Positions 10,323 through 19,720 of a stretch of 64,000 bases of DNA are shown here, piece after piece. A program made the translations under genes and the position numbers. The notes under the pieces are model-generated. The model ran no database searches and had not been told where the DNA came from. It worked only from the letters and a program-made list of their open reading frames with translations. This DNA is from Pseudomonas marincola (GTDB lineage Bacteria; Pseudomonadota; Gammaproteobacteria; Pseudomonadales; Pseudomonadaceae). Position 1 is the first letter of the stretch. Each line of letters begins with the position of its first letter. The stretch is taken from assembly GCF_900116605.1 (NCBI RefSeq), contig NZ_FPBC01000004.1, positions 186,001-250,000 of the forward strand, in the 5' to 3' direction.

Positions 10323-11384
10323 TCAGTCCTTTGTTTGAAGTTGAGTGTCAGGGTCGAACCAGCGGCGCTTGAGCCAGAACGACACACTGACCAGCGAGAT
10401 CAATACGGGCACCTCAACCAGCGGCCCGATCACCGTGGCAAACGCCACCGGAGAAGCCAGCCCGAAGGTTGCAATCGCCACCGCAATGGCCAGCTCGAAG
10501 TTGTTGCTCGCCGCGGTAAAGGCCAGCGCGGTGGTGCGCGGGTAATCGGCGCCGAGCCATTTGCCCATGATAAAGCTGATGAAAAACATCACCAGAAAGT
10601 AGATCGCCAACGGGATGGCAATGCGCAAAACATCCAGCGGCAACTCCAGCACCATGTCACCTTTCAGGCTGAACATGGCAACGATGGTCAGCAGCAACGC
10701 CACCAGTGTCAGCGGGCTGATGCGTGGCATGAAACTGTTCTCAAACCATTCCTGCCCCTTGCGCGCGATAAGCACTTTACGGGTGATGAAGCCGGCGAAG
10801 AATGGGATGCCGAGGTAGATCAGCACCGACTGGGCGATGTCAATAAAACTGACCTCGACCACGCTGCCTTCCAGCCCAAACAGGGGCGGCAGAACCCCCA
10901 GGAAGAACCACGCATAGACGCTGAAAAACAGGATCTGAAAAATGCTGTTGAATGCCACCAGCCCGGCAACATATTGATTATTGCCCCCGGCGAGCTGATT
11001 CCAGACCAAGACCATGGCAATGCAACGCGCCAGACCAATCAGAATCAGGCCGGTCATGTATTCCGGCTTGTCGGAGAGAAATACCACGGCCAGCACGAAC
11101 ATCAGCACCGGGCCAATCACCCAGTTCTGCACCAGCGACAGCAACAGAATCCGCTTGTCCTTGAACACCTCGGGCAACTGCTCGTACTTAACCCGCGCCA
11201 GTGGCGGGTACATCATTACGATCAAGCCCAGTGCAATCGGGATGTTGGTGCTGCCGACCGACAAACTGTCGAGCCACACCGGGAAACCCTCAAACACACT
11301 GCCAAGAGTGATGCCCAACGCCATCGCCAGGAAAATCCATAGCGTCAGGTTGCGATCAAGAAAGGACAAACGGCTGTTACTCAT
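10323..11384 (-). CDS. acr3: Acr3-type arsenite efflux permease
   Basis: A 353-residue, ten-helix Acr3 (BART superfamily) transporter that extrudes As(III) using the proton gradient, unlike the unrelated 12-helix ArsB. Seen directly: the [20 protein letters not shown] loop and the essential cysteine C121 in [17 protein letters not shown]. The gene sits between arsC and arsH with short gaps. Such genes are often labelled arsB. Confidence 0.95.
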   Translation of the reverse strand: MSNSRLSFLDRNLTLWIFLAMALGITLGSVFEGFPVWLDSLSVGSTNIPIALGLIVMMYPPLARVKYEQLPEVFKDKRILLLSLVQNWVIGPVLMFVLAVVFLSDKPEYMTGLILIGLARCIAMVLVWNQLAGGNNQYVAGLVAFNSIFQILFFSVYAWFFLGVLPPLFGLEGSVVEVSFIDIAQSVLIYLGIPFFAGFITRKVLIARKGQEWFENSFMPRISPLTLVALLLTIVAMFSLKGDMVLELPLDVLRIAIPLAIYFLVMFFISFIMGKWLGADYPRTTALAFTAASNNFELAIAVAIATFGLASPVAFATVIGPLVEVPVLISLVSVSFWLKRRWFDPDTQLQTKD

Positions 11385-11401
11385 TGCGCTATCTCCTTTG
11401 C

Positions 11402-11872
11402 CTAGAGCTGGCCAATTCGGGCCATCTGTGCATTGAGTTGCTCGCGATCCAGCTCTGCAAATGGCAACGCTATGAAAGCCTCCAGGCGGCGACGAATCTG
11501 TACCAGAGTTGCATCAAACGCAGCGACCATCTGAGCCTCTGACTCATCACAGTCAGAGGGGTCTGCCAAGCCCCAATGCGCCTTGTGCGCAGAACCGAAG
11601 TAGATCGGGCAAGCCTCACCCGCGGCGTTGTCACACACGGTGATAACAAAATCAGGCTGCAAATCTGCCAATGCTTCATTGCCTTTGCTGTACAGGCCTT
11701 GTGTGCTGATGCCGGCTTTCTCCAGAGATTTAAGGCTCATCGGGTGAATCTGCCCCTTGGGCTGACTGCCCGTGCTGAATGCCTGCATGCCGGCCGGGGC
11801 GATATGGTTGAACATCGCTTCGCACAGCACGCTGCGACAGCTATTGGCAGTACACATAAAGATGACTTTCAT
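11402..11872 (-). CDS. arsC: ArsC, thioredoxin-coupled arsenate reductase
   Basis: A 156-residue low-molecular-weight tyrosine-phosphatase-fold arsenate reductase. The P-loop CTANSCR (C7-R13) and the relay cysteines C80 and C88 ([11 protein letters not shown]) reproduce the three-cysteine mechanism of the thioredoxin-dependent class. It converts arsenate to arsenite for export by Acr3. The C-terminal extension of about 20 residues beyond the catalytic domain is common in pseudomonads. It starts 9 bp after arsR. Confidence 0.95.
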   Translation of the reverse strand: MKVIFMCTANSCRSVLCEAMFNHIAPAGMQAFSTGSQPKGQIHPMSLKSLEKAGISTQGLYSKGNEALADLQPDFVITVCDNAAGEACPIYFGSAHKAHWGLADPSDCDESEAQMVAAFDATLVQIRRRLEAFIALPFAELDREQLNAQMARIGQL

Positions 11873-11881
11873 GGTTATTTC

Positions 11882-12238
11882 CTAGCAGCAAGACGTGAGA
11901 CGTTGAGGGCGGTCGCCCATGTGATCAAGGCGCTGCGCATCGGGCGCCAGCCAGTGCGCATTGGCCTCCAGAGTGATAGCGATGACGTGCTCGATCCAGG
12001 CTGGCAGCTCTGGGGTCAGGCGGTAATACACCCACTGCCCCTGACGCCGGTCGGTGAGCAGGCCGCAGTTGCGCAGCTGGGCTAAATGGCGGGAGATTTT
12101 CGGCTGGCTCTGCTCCAGCGCGCACATCAGTTCGCACACGCACAACTCTTGCTCACGGGCGATGAGCAACATCAAACGCACGCGAGTATCGTCAGCCAGG
12201 CACTTGAAAACAGCGGTGGGGGTTAAGTCAGCAGACAT
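11882..12238 (-). CDS. arsR: ArsR, As(III)-responsive repressor
   Basis: A 118-residue winged-helix SmtB/ArsR repressor. The sensor sequence ELCVCEL places C33 and C35 in the DNA-recognition region, the classical As(III) site. QSQPKISRHLAQLRNCGLL is the recognition helix. The C-terminus ends in a Cys-Cys pair. The ATG directly follows a T7 run; no good ribosome site is visible, only a weak GAGCGGG. It leads the ars operon and probably represses it through the operator immediately upstream. Confidence 0.94.
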   Translation of the reverse strand: MSADLTPTAVFKCLADDTRVRLMLLIAREQELCVCELMCALEQSQPKISRHLAQLRNCGLLTDRRQGQWVYYRLTPELPAWIEHVIAITLEANAHWLAPDAQRLDHMGDRPQRLTSCC

Positions 12239-12241
12239 AAA

Positions 12242-12312
12242 AAAACCCGCTCAGGGACAATATATGGAAATTCGAATATACGAAAAAACATATATACTGT
12301 CCAGCGGGTTTT
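12242..12312 (-). promoter_or_regulatory. ars operon promoter and nested operator palindromes
   Basis: On the minus strand -35 TGGACA (12298-12303) and -10 TATATT (12275-12280) are 17 bp apart. The -10 lies in TTCG-N6-CGAA (12271-12284), a small perfect palindrome. Around it sit ATATATG/CATATAT arms and, outermost, AAAACCCGCT (12242-12251) matched by AGCGGGTTTT (12303-12312). ArsR operators are typically palindromic and overlap the promoter, so TTCG-N6-CGAA is the likely site; the role of the outer arms is unknown. Confidence 0.75.
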
Positions 12313-12344
12313 ACGATTCTGCAAAAATCAGGCGCCGATTGGCA

Positions 12345-12587
12345 TCAGGCCAACTGATAAACCGCCTTAGCCTGATTGGCAGCCAGCAGGCGCATGACAT
12401 AGCCGATTTTGAGTAATGCAGGCCCCAGAATCGTCATTGTGTGCGCTGCGATGAGCGGCCCTATTGCGAGCAAATGATCAAACCGGTACGCAGCTACCAC
12501 ACCGATCACCAGCATCAGCACGCCCAAACTGAGCAGTATCGAGCTCAGCTTATGCAGTGACCATGACGCAGCCGATTGAATGAACAT
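12345..12587 (-). CDS. ppyR: PpyR-like small membrane protein
   Basis: An 80-residue protein with two predicted membrane helices (SSILLSLGVLMLVIGVVAAY and HTMTILGPALLKIGYVM). It lies directly downstream of the flavohemoglobin gene, the position of PpyR, named in P. aeruginosa as a regulator of psl and pyoverdine operons. The ATG at 12587 is preceded by AGTGAGG; the in-frame GTG at 12599 falls in that ribosome site. A strong hairpin separates it from fhp. Function here is inferred from position and topology only. Confidence 0.6.
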   Translation of the reverse strand: MFIQSAASWSLHKLSSILLSLGVLMLVIGVVAAYRFDHLLAIGPLIAAHTMTILGPALLKIGYVMRLLAANQAKAVYQLA

Positions 12588-12638
12588 GTTTAACCTCACT
12601 TAACCCAGTAATCACTCATACAGGAAAAGCTGTAGCCT

Positions 12639-12671
12639 CAACCAAGGGCGGAGATAAGCCGCCCTTGGTTG
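12639..12671. terminator. Strong hairpin between flavohemoglobin and PpyR-like genes
   Basis: A perfect 13-bp stem, CAACCAAGGGCGG with CCGCCCTTGGTTG, and a 7-nt loop lie 5 bp after the flavohemoglobin stop. There is no U-tract on the minus strand. It may be a partial terminator or an mRNA-stabilising structure that lowers expression of the downstream gene. Confidence 0.6.
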
Positions 12672-12675
12672 GCTT

Positions 12676-13857
12676 TTACGCGTCGAGCGCGCTGGCAGGC
12701 CCAAAGAACTCGTAGTGGCACTGCCCGGTGGGCACGCCCAGCTCACTCAGATGGCGCTTAACCATTGCCATAAAAGGCTTGGGGCCGAGGAAATAGGCAT
12801 CGATGTTACGATCTTGCGGCAACCAATTTCCCAGGCATTCACGTGTCAGAAAGCCGCTGGCGTCACATTCATCGGCCGCTTGCGGCTCGCTGTAGCTCAC
12901 GTAGTAACGGACCTGCGGGTGAGCGGTTGTCACCGACTCAATCCAGTCTTTGAACGCATGCACGCTGCCATTACGCGCGCAGTGAATGAAGTGAATGGGC
13001 CGACCGCTGTTTTTCGCCGCCTCAACCATGGCCACTGCAGGCGTAATCCCCACACCGGCTGTAATCAGGGCAATTGGCCGTGAAGACGGTTGCAAGACAA
13101 AATCACCGGCTGGCGCAAACAACTCGATGCTGTCGCCCACCTGCAAGGTGTCATGCAGGTAGTTAGAAACACGCCCCTGCGCCTCACGCTTAACACTGAT
13201 ACGGTACTGCATGCCGTCACTCAGGGCGGATAGCGAGTAGTTGCGACGCACTTCCTCACCGTCGATTTCAAGCTTCATGCCAATGTACTGGCCCGGCTGA
13301 TAAGCAACGACGGCGCCGCCGTCAGCTGGCACAAAATACAGCGAGACGATCTCTTCACATTCTGCAACCTTGCGCGCCAAGGTGAAGGTGCGAGCTCCGC
13401 GCCAGCCGCCTTCAGCTTGTTCGTTGGCTTGATACGCGCTTTCTTCAGCACCGATCAGGATGTCGGCAAGCATGCCGTAAGCCAATCCCCACGCCTCGAT
13501 GACCTCATCCGTGGCGATCTCTTCGCCGAGCACTTCGCGAATGGCGCGCAACAGGCAGGTGCCAACAATCGGGTAATGCTCAGGCAGAATCTGCAACGCC
13601 ACGTGCTTGTTGACGATTTGATTGACCAGCGGGCCGAGCGCCTCAAGGTGATCGAGGTGCTTGGCATACATCAAGACCGCGTTAGCCAAAGCGCGCTGCT
13701 GATCACCACTGGCCTGATGCGCCTGATTGAACAGCACACGCACTTGCGGGTATTCACTGAACATCAATTGATAGAAATGCCGGGTGAGTGCCTCGCCACC
13801 GGTTTCAAGCAATGGCACAGTGGATTTGATAATCGCGCGCTGCTGTGGAGTCATCAT
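12676..13857 (-). CDS. hmp: Flavohemoglobin, nitric oxide dioxygenase
   Basis: Converts NO and O2 to nitrate using NAD(P)H. The 393-residue protein has an N-terminal globin domain with proximal H85 in NKHVALQILPEHYPIVG. A FAD-binding domain follows (RRNYSLSALSDG, the RxYS motif), then an NAD-binding domain (LITAGVGITPAVAMVE; YFLGPKPFMAMV). Length is normal. Transcription is divergent from norR, with a sigma54 promoter and NorR boxes in between, so induction by NO is expected. Called fhp in P. aeruginosa. The start is a tandem ATGATG with a weak ribosome site. Confidence 0.96.
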   Translation of the reverse strand: MMTPQQRAIIKSTVPLLETGGEALTRHFYQLMFSEYPQVRVLFNQAHQASGDQQRALANAVLMYAKHLDHLEALGPLVNQIVNKHVALQILPEHYPIVGTCLLRAIREVLGEEIATDEVIEAWGLAYGMLADILIGAEESAYQANEQAEGGWRGARTFTLARKVAECEEIVSLYFVPADGGAVVAYQPGQYIGMKLEIDGEEVRRNYSLSALSDGMQYRISVKREAQGRVSNYLHDTLQVGDSIELFAPAGDFVLQPSSRPIALITAGVGITPAVAMVEAAKNSGRPIHFIHCARNGSVHAFKDWIESVTTAHPQVRYYVSYSEPQAADECDASGFLTRECLGNWLPQDRNIDAYFLGPKPFMAMVKRHLSELGVPTGQCHYEFFGPASALDA

Positions 13858-13948
13858 TAGTGTTCTCGCAAGTCAGAAATTTCAGGGGTACGATGAGCAA
13901 CGCCTCTACAGTCGAAATTGCGTGATAGCGTGCTCCCACGTATTAACA

Positions 13949-13964
13949 GTCAATCTTCGTGCCA
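13949..13964 (-). promoter_or_regulatory. Sigma54 promoter of the flavohemoglobin gene
   Basis: On the minus strand TGGCACG-N4-TTGAC. The -24 box is perfect; the -12 box has GA in place of the canonical GC. It lies about 90 bp before the start codon and downstream, in the direction of transcription, of three NorR boxes, the usual enhancer arrangement. Confidence 0.72.
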
Positions 13965-14006
13965 GTTTATAAATCAAATAAATTCAATGACTTACAAAAA
14001 TAGCGA

Positions 14007-14061
14007 GTCATTATGACAATTAACATTTGCAGTCTTTTAGACTCACAAGAGTCATTATGAC
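14007..14061. promoter_or_regulatory. Three NorR-type enhancer boxes (GT-N7-AC)
   Basis: Three 11-bp palindromes with the GT-N7-AC core: GTCATTATGAC at 14007-14017, GTCTTTTAGAC at 14032-14042 and GTCATTATGAC again at 14051-14061. NorR of E. coli also uses three such sites upstream of a sigma54 promoter. The third box contains the norR start codon, suggesting that bound NorR may also repress its own gene. Confidence 0.75.
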
Positions 14062-15613
14062 CAATCCACTTCTACACGCTCTCGTTCCCTTGGTCGCCGA
14101 CCTTTCGCGTGATTTAAGCGACGAGGAGCGTTATCGCCGGCTGCTGCATGCCTTGCGCGAGGTACTGCCATGCGACGCCGTTGCACTGCTCAAACTCGAA
14201 GGCGAAACCCTGATCCCGCTCGCCGTTGAAGGCTTGAGCACCGACACCCTCGGGCGCCGCTTCAAAGTCGACGAACACCCGCGCCTGCATGCGTTATTGG
14301 AGAATCAGGGCCCTACCCGTTTTGCCTCGGACTGCGACCTGCCAGACCCTTATGACGGCTTGGTTGACGGGCATCGTGGCCATTTACAGGTTCACGATTG
14401 TCTCGGCTGCCCATTACAAGTAGGCGGCGAGACGTGGGGGCTGCTGACCCTCGACTCGCTGGACCCGACACGCTTTGGCAGCGTCGATCTCGACAGCCTG
14501 CAAGCCTTTGCCAGTCTAGCTGCCGCCAGCGTCATGGCCAGCGAACGCATCAAGCAACTGGCACGCAGTGTTGAAGACCAGCGCCATCTGGCCGAGAGCT
14601 ATAAACAGGCGGCCGGCCAACATCAGCCACAAGAACTGATCGGCCAAAGCGCGGCGCACAAACAACTGCTGCACGAGATTCAACTGATCGCCAACAGCCC
14701 GCTCACCGTGCTGATCACCGGCGAAACCGGGGTCGGTAAGGAGCTGGTCGCCGAAGCCATTCATGCGCAATCCGCGCGCCTGCGCAAACCGCTGATTCGG
14801 ATCAACTGCGCCGCCCTGCCCGACCTGCTAGTTGAAAGTGAGTTGTTTGGTCACGTGAAAGGCTCATTCACCGGCGCCATGAGCGAGCGCCAGGGCAAGT
14901 TTGAACTGGCCGATGGCGGCAGCCTGTTTCTCGATGAAGTCGGTGAACTGCCACTGGCAACGCAAGCCAAGTTGCTGCGGGTGCTGCAAAGCGGGCAGTT
15001 GCAACGCGTCGGCTCTGACCGTGAGCTGCATGTTGATGTGCGAATTATTGCGGCGACCAACCGCGACCTGGCCGGCGAGGTGCGCGCCGGACGCTTCCGC
15101 GCCGACCTCTATCACCGCCTCAGCGTGTATCCGCTGCCCGTCCCGGCGTTGCGCGATCGCGGCCGGGATATTTTGATGCTCGCAGGTTATTTTCTGGAAC
15201 AGAACCGCGCGCGTCTTGGCTTGCGCAGTTTGCGCCTGAGCAGTGATGCCCAACGCGCGCTGCTGGGTTACGACTGGCCTGGCAATGTGCGTGAACTGGA
15301 ACATCTGATCGGCCGCGCCGCGCTTAAAGCGTTGGCCAATAATGCCCCACGAGCGCGCATAGTCAGCATTGAGGAAGACCAGCTTGGCCTGAGCCAGCCC
15401 GTAGCAGCAATTGAATCACCTGCCGCACTGGCGCCGGTTGTCTCGAGCCCGCCGGGCAAGGATCTGAAAACCTCGCTGGACAACTATCAGCGCACGCTGA
15501 TCATCGAGGCGTTGAGCCGCCACAATCATAAATGGGCCGACGCCGCACGCGAACTGGGCGTGGATCGCGCCAACCTGAACCGGCTGGCCAAGCGACTGGG
15601 CATTCGCCAATAA
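14057..15613 (+). CDS. norR: NorR (FhpR), NO-sensing sigma54 activator
   Basis: A 518-residue enhancer-binding protein. An N-terminal GAF domain (1-170) holds the nonheme-iron NO sensor; [15 protein letters not shown] and HDCLGCPLQ fall where E. coli NorR has iron ligands. The AAA+ domain has GETGVGKE and [13 protein letters not shown]. The sigma54-contact loop reads GSFTGA, an A-to-S variant of GAFTGA. A Fis-type HTH ends the protein ([21 protein letters not shown]). I chose the ATG at 14057; the upstream TTG at 14027 adds residues encoded by operator DNA. It should activate the divergent flavohemoglobin gene. Confidence 0.95.
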   Translation: MTNPLLHALVPLVADLSRDLSDEERYRRLLHALREVLPCDAVALLKLEGETLIPLAVEGLSTDTLGRRFKVDEHPRLHALLENQGPTRFASDCDLPDPYDGLVDGHRGHLQVHDCLGCPLQVGGETWGLLTLDSLDPTRFGSVDLDSLQAFASLAAASVMASERIKQLARSVEDQRHLAESYKQAAGQHQPQELIGQSAAHKQLLHEIQLIANSPLTVLITGETGVGKELVAEAIHAQSARLRKPLIRINCAALPDLLVESELFGHVKGSFTGAMSERQGKFELADGGSLFLDEVGELPLATQAKLLRVLQSGQLQRVGSDRELHVDVRIIAATNRDLAGEVRAGRFRADLYHRLSVYPLPVPALRDRGRDILMLAGYFLEQNRARLGLRSLRLSSDAQRALLGYDWPGNVRELEHLIGRAALKALANNAPRARIVSIEEDQLGLSQPVAAIESPAALAPVVSSPPGKDLKTSLDNYQRTLIIEALSRHNHKWADAARELGVDRANLNRLAKRLGIRQ

Positions 15614-15627
15614 ACCCTGAACACAAA

Positions 15628-15657
15628 AAACGGCCTTTGCGCAGGTCAAAGGCCGTT
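15628..15657. terminator. Terminator between norR and the phosphatase gene
   Basis: A 12-bp stem AAACGGCCTTTG / CAAAGGCCGTTT with a 6-nt loop. On the minus strand it is followed by a T run (TTTTTTGTG), so it mainly serves the minus-strand phosphatase gene and could also end norR transcripts. Confidence 0.85.
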
Positions 15658-15704
15658 TACGGGTTGGCACTTGAGCAAGTATTAAGCGGGGCCCTGCGAA
15701 CGAC

Positions 15705-16391
15705 TCAATCGTCAACCTTGGCCAGAGAGAATACGCTGGTCAGCCAGTTCTTGGCGTAGCAAGTCGACAGTGGCGAGGTGCTGCATTTGCCGGAGTTGTA
15801 GGCCTGCTTGATCGCCTCGACATCGGCGTTCTGCACATACCCCAATGCATCAGCCATTCGCTCAGGATCGCCAAAACCGCCGGTACGCATCTCACTGATG
15901 GCCTCGGTTTTGCTCCAGCCCTGAATAACCATGCGGTACATGGCAGCCATTAAACCGGTGCGATCACGGCCGTGCTTGCAATGCATCAACACCGGCCCTT
16001 TCTCGCCGGCATCCTGCAGCACGTGCAGCACGCGTATGACGTCGGCATCGGTGACCCGATCCGCGTGCAGCGGGATACTCACGCGGCTCATCTGCGCGTT
16101 GCCCATCCACGTTTTGTCATCATCTTTGATGAAGGTAACAACAGTGCCAACATTCAACGCCTGGAGCATGGGCACGTTGTCGGCAGTCGGCAATGCGCTG
16201 CGGTACAGATTGGGCGTCATCTGATAGAGATTGAAACCCTTGTCGACCGGCGTGGCCCAGATTTGCTGGTGCTCGGTCACGGTGACCGGCTCAAGCGGCT
16301 TATAGCGCTGCAGGCCGACAGTGGTTAATGCAGCGACAGCGATCACGGCGACACTGACAGAGAGAATCACCTTGCGTGAGAGAAACGGCAT
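15705..16391 (-). CDS. TpbA-like periplasmic dual-specificity/tyrosine phosphatase
   Basis: A 228-residue protein with an N-terminal hydrophobic segment (about 8-26, signal or anchor) and a cysteine phosphatase P-loop HCKHGRDRTG at 137-146 (C138, R144). A likely general-acid Asp lies in IPLHADRVTDADV. This matches the DSP family that includes P. aeruginosa TpbA, a periplasmic tyrosine phosphatase that lowers c-di-GMP signalling and biofilm. The C-terminus adds a cysteine pair (GKCSTSPLSTCYAKN) that could form a disulfide. Orthology to TpbA is not certain. Confidence 0.78.
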   Translation of the reverse strand: MPFLSRKVILSVSVAVIAVAALTTVGLQRYKPLEPVTVTEHQQIWATPVDKGFNLYQMTPNLYRSALPTADNVPMLQALNVGTVVTFIKDDDKTWMGNAQMSRVSIPLHADRVTDADVIRVLHVLQDAGEKGPVLMHCKHGRDRTGLMAAMYRMVIQGWSKTEAISEMRTGGFGDPERMADALGYVQNADVEAIKQAYNSGKCSTSPLSTCYAKNWLTSVFSLAKVDD

Positions 16392-16753
16392 GTGTGGCTC
16401 CTGTTTTAGAGCCAGAACGATAGAACTGTAAACGTGAAAAACTCATGAAATTACCGTCAAGAAAGCCTACTGAGGCACCAAGATGTGAGTCCATTGGCTA
16501 AATTCGCGCCCGTGTTGCGGCGTCGCGGCCTGATAACAGAATGCATCCAGGCTTTGAGCCTCAATTAATTTCACAACCCTTGGCGCATCAGAGCTGCCGG
16601 CCTTGAGCGTCATTGCAGGCTTCGCCGAAAGTGGCATGGTTGCGCGCCCGCCTGAACCTTCGCAGATGCACTACGCTCTATTGTTGATGCATGAATTCAA
16701 TACACCGTTGAGTGGACTCGACGGTGAATGTGCAACGTCCATGGAGATTCCTG
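16392..16753. other. Intergenic region before the catalase gene
   Basis: About 360 bp between the divergent phosphatase and catalase genes. No convincing OxyR tetrad, -35/-10 pair or structured RNA was found. Several short reading frames cross it but none has coding character. Confidence 0.5.
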
Positions 16754-18187
16754 ATGAGCAAGAAGAACCTGACCCACGCAACTGGGGCACCGGTCGTCGA
16801 CAACCTGAATATTCAGACCGCCGGCCCGCGTGGCCCGGCATTGCTGCAAGACATATGGTTGATCGAGAAACTGGCGCATTTCGACCGCGAAGTGATTCCC
16901 GAGCGCCGCATGCACGCCAAAGGCTCTGGCGCTTACGGCACATTCACTGTTACCCATGACATCAGCCAGTATTGCCGGGCCAAGCTGTTCAACCAGATCG
17001 GCAAGCAAACTCCACTATTTCTGCGTTTCTCAACCGTAGCCGGTGAGCGTGGCGCGGCCGATGCCGAGCGCGATATTCGCGGTTTCGCGGTGAAGTTCTA
17101 CACCGAGGAAGGCAACTGGGACATGGTCGGCAACAACACCCCGGTGTTTTTCTTCCGTGACCCAATGCGCTTCTCCGACCTCAATCACGTGGTCAAGCGC
17201 GACCCGCGCACCGGCATGCGCAATGCCACCAGCAACTGGGACTTCTGGACCCTGTTACCGGAAGCACTGCATCAAGTGACGATTGTCATGAGTGATCGCG
17301 GCATTCCCAAAACCTTTCGGCATATGCACGGCTTCGGCAGCCACACATTCAGCATGCTTAACGCTGCCAACGAGCGGGTGTGGGTCAAGTTCCATTTCGA
17401 GTGCCAGCAAGGCATTGAAAACCTCACTGACGCCGAAGCTGAAACGGTCGTCGGCAAGGATCGGGAAAGCAGCATGCGCGATCTCTACGAGAGCATCGAA
17501 GCCGGCAACTTCCCCAAGTGGAAGATGAGCATTCAGGTCATGACCGAAGAGCAAGGCCGACACCACAAACACAACCCATTTGATCTGACCAAGGTCTGGC
17601 CGCATGCAGACTATCCGCTGATTGAAGTGGGCATGCTGGAACTCAACAAAAACGCCGAAAACCATTTCGCCGAGGTTGAGCAAGCCGCCTTCTCGCCCGC
17701 CAATATTGTGCCGGGCATTGGTTTCTCGCCAGACAAAATGCTTCAGGCGCGCCTGTTTTCATATGGTGATGCACAGCGCTACCGGCTGGGCGTCAACTTC
17801 AACCACATTCCGGTGAATGCGCCTCGCTGCCCGCACAACAGCTATCACCGCGATGGCGCTATGCGCACGGATGGCAACCAAGGCTCAACCATCGCCTATT
17901 ACCCCAACAGCATGGGCGAGTGGGAAGACCAGCGCGACATTGCCGAGCCGCCATTGGCCCTTGAAGGCGACGCCGCCAACTGGGATCACCGCGTGGATGT
18001 TGACCACTTTGAGCAGCCCGGTGCGCTGTTCCGCCTGATGAGCCCTGAGCGCCAGCAAGCACTGTTTGATAACACCGCTCGCGCCATGGACGGCGTGCCC
18101 GCGGCGATCAAGCAACGTCATATCGACAACTGCAGCAAGGCCGATCCGGCCTACGGCGCCGGTGTCGCCAAGGCAATGGGCATGTAA
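16754..18187 (+). CDS. katA: Monofunctional heme catalase (KatA type)
   Basis: Clade 3 small-subunit catalase, 477 residues. It opens [18 protein letters not shown] and has the distal His (H54) in [12 protein letters not shown]. The active-site Asn region reads [13 protein letters not shown], and the heme-ligand Tyr lies in [14 protein letters not shown]. Start ATG at 16754 has GGAG 9 nt upstream; the in-frame GTG 42 bp earlier is not conserved. A perfect 12-bp hairpin follows the stop. It detoxifies H2O2 and sits in a neighbourhood rich in peroxide-defence genes. Confidence 0.94.
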   Translation: MSKKNLTHATGAPVVDNLNIQTAGPRGPALLQDIWLIEKLAHFDREVIPERRMHAKGSGAYGTFTVTHDISQYCRAKLFNQIGKQTPLFLRFSTVAGERGAADAERDIRGFAVKFYTEEGNWDMVGNNTPVFFFRDPMRFSDLNHVVKRDPRTGMRNATSNWDFWTLLPEALHQVTIVMSDRGIPKTFRHMHGFGSHTFSMLNAANERVWVKFHFECQQGIENLTDAEAETVVGKDRESSMRDLYESIEAGNFPKWKMSIQVMTEEQGRHHKHNPFDLTKVWPHADYPLIEVGMLELNKNAENHFAEVEQAAFSPANIVPGIGFSPDKMLQARLFSYGDAQRYRLGVNFNHIPVNAPRCPHNSYHRDGAMRTDGNQGSTIAYYPNSMGEWEDQRDIAEPPLALEGDAANWDHRVDVDHFEQPGALFRLMSPERQQALFDNTARAMDGVPAAIKQRHIDNCSKADPAYGAGVAKAMGM

Positions 18188-18195
18188 ATGCACCT

Positions 18196-18222
18196 GTGGC
18201 CGCCAGACCTTCTGGCGGCCAC
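18196..18222. terminator. Bidirectional hairpin between katA and lpd
   Basis: A perfect 12-bp stem, GTGGCCGCCAGA with TCTGGCGGCCAC, and a 3-nt loop. It lies between two convergent genes that are only 42 bp apart. No U-tract on either strand, so termination may be partial. Confidence 0.65.
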
Positions 18223-18229
18223 GCAATCC

Positions 18230-19633
18230 TCAGCCCTGCATCGCCCAGCCATGGACACTCATGGCTGCCTGGCGAAGCGCTTCGGAACGGGTTGGATGCG
18301 GATGGCAAATCAGCGCAATGTCTTCCGCGCTGGCGGCAAATTCCATGGCTACACAGTACTCGCCAATCAACTCGCCCGCGCTGGGCCCAATGATGTGCAC
18401 GCCAAGAATCTGATCGGTTTTCTCATCCGCCAACACCTTCACAAAACCTTCGGCCTCATGATTGATCTTGGCCCGGCTGTTAGCGGTAAACGGGAACTTG
18501 CCGACCTTGTACGCACGTCCCTGCTCCTTCAACGCCTGCTCGCTGCTGCCCACGCTGGCGACCTCGGGCTTGGTGTAAATCACGCTCGGTATCACCGCGT
18601 AATTCACCTCGGCAGCGTGCCCGGCAATCCGCTCGATACAGGCGATCGCCTCATCTTCAGCCTTGTGCGCAAGCATCGGCCCGGAGGTAACATCACCAAT
18701 CACCCAAATACCGGGTACTTCGCTGCGATGCTGCTGGTTGCCAAGCATGCCGCGCTTGTCGGTTGTGATCCCCACCGTTTCCAGCCCCAGCCCCTCGGTG
18801 TAAGGACGCCGGCCAATGGCGACCAGTACGTAATCGGCCGCAAGGGTTTCTGTCTCTCCACCCGTTGCGGGCTCCAGCGCTAACTCAACTCCCGCGCTCG
18901 ACGCCTGCGCGCTGACGACTTTACTGCCGAGCTTGAAGTTGATGCCTTGCTTGCCCAGCGTACGTTTCAGCGCACCGGCTGTTTCATCATCGAGTCCCGG
19001 ACAGATACGGTCGAGATATTCGACCACAGTGACCTCACTCCCCAGCCGCCGCCAAACCGAGCCCAGCTCCAAGCCGATCACCCCGGCGCCAATCACCACC
19101 AGATGCCTGGGGACTTCGGCCAAAGCCAGAGCGCCGGTGGAGTCGAGAATGCGCTTATTATCAATCGTCACGCCCGGCAACGGCATCGGCTCGGAGCCAC
19201 TGGCCAAAACAATATCGCGTGCCTGCAACGTGGTTTCAGTGCCATCGGCATGGGTCACCAACACCTTGCCCGGGCCGTCAAGACGGCCCCAACCCTTGAT
19301 CCACTGCGCCTTGTTTTTGCGAAACAGAAACTCGATGCCCTTGGTCAACGCGCTGACGCTGGCATCCTTTTGCTTCATCATTTGCTCAAGATTCAACCTC
19401 GGCTGCACCTCAACGCCCAGGCTATTGAGTTCGCCGCTGGCAGCGGCCTCATACAACTCTGATGCGTGCAGCAAGGCCTTCGATGGCATGCAGCCGACAT
19501 TCAGGCAGGTGCCGCCCAGGGTTTCACGGCCTTCGACACAGGCAACTTTAAGCCCCAACTGACCGGCACGAATGGCGGCGTTATATCCGCCAGGCCCGCC
19601 ACCGATTATCACCACGTCAAATGTTTCACTCAT
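18230..19633 (-). CDS. lpd: Dihydrolipoamide dehydrogenase (stand-alone E3)
   Basis: A 467-residue FAD/NAD disulfide oxidoreductase. FAD motif IIGGGPGGYNAA, redox pair C43/C48 in GGTCLNVGCMPSK, NAD motif VIGAGVIGLELGS and the C-terminal His-Glu block HPHPTRSEAL are intact. It reoxidises lipoyl groups of 2-oxoacid dehydrogenases or the glycine-cleavage H protein. Start ATG at 19633 is preceded by AGAGGA; the longer frame upstream is non-conserved. No E1 or E2 genes are adjacent, so it may be a secondary Lpd (Lpd3-like) serving redox defence rather than a dedicated complex. Confidence 0.92.
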   Translation of the reverse strand: MSETFDVVIIGGGPGGYNAAIRAGQLGLKVACVEGRETLGGTCLNVGCMPSKALLHASELYEAAASGELNSLGVEVQPRLNLEQMMKQKDASVSALTKGIEFLFRKNKAQWIKGWGRLDGPGKVLVTHADGTETTLQARDIVLASGSEPMPLPGVTIDNKRILDSTGALALAEVPRHLVVIGAGVIGLELGSVWRRLGSEVTVVEYLDRICPGLDDETAGALKRTLGKQGINFKLGSKVVSAQASSAGVELALEPATGGETETLAADYVLVAIGRRPYTEGLGLETVGITTDKRGMLGNQQHRSEVPGIWVIGDVTSGPMLAHKAEDEAIACIERIAGHAAEVNYAVIPSVIYTKPEVASVGSSEQALKEQGRAYKVGKFPFTANSRAKINHEAEGFVKVLADEKTDQILGVHIIGPSAGELIGEYCVAMEFAASAEDIALICHPHPTRSEALRQAAMSVHGWAMQG

Positions 19634-19720
19634 GTCTCGTTCCTCTGCAAAGTGGCGAGTGCGCAGGGCCTGGCCGCGAAAAAAGCCGCGCCCGACTGCG
19701 CGTAAACTCATTCACCCAAC

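Noticed and set aside
10200..11342. 380-residue plus-strand frame opposite acr3
   Set aside because: Its His/Gln/Arg-rich translation is the antisense of a clear ten-helix transporter and shows no family features.
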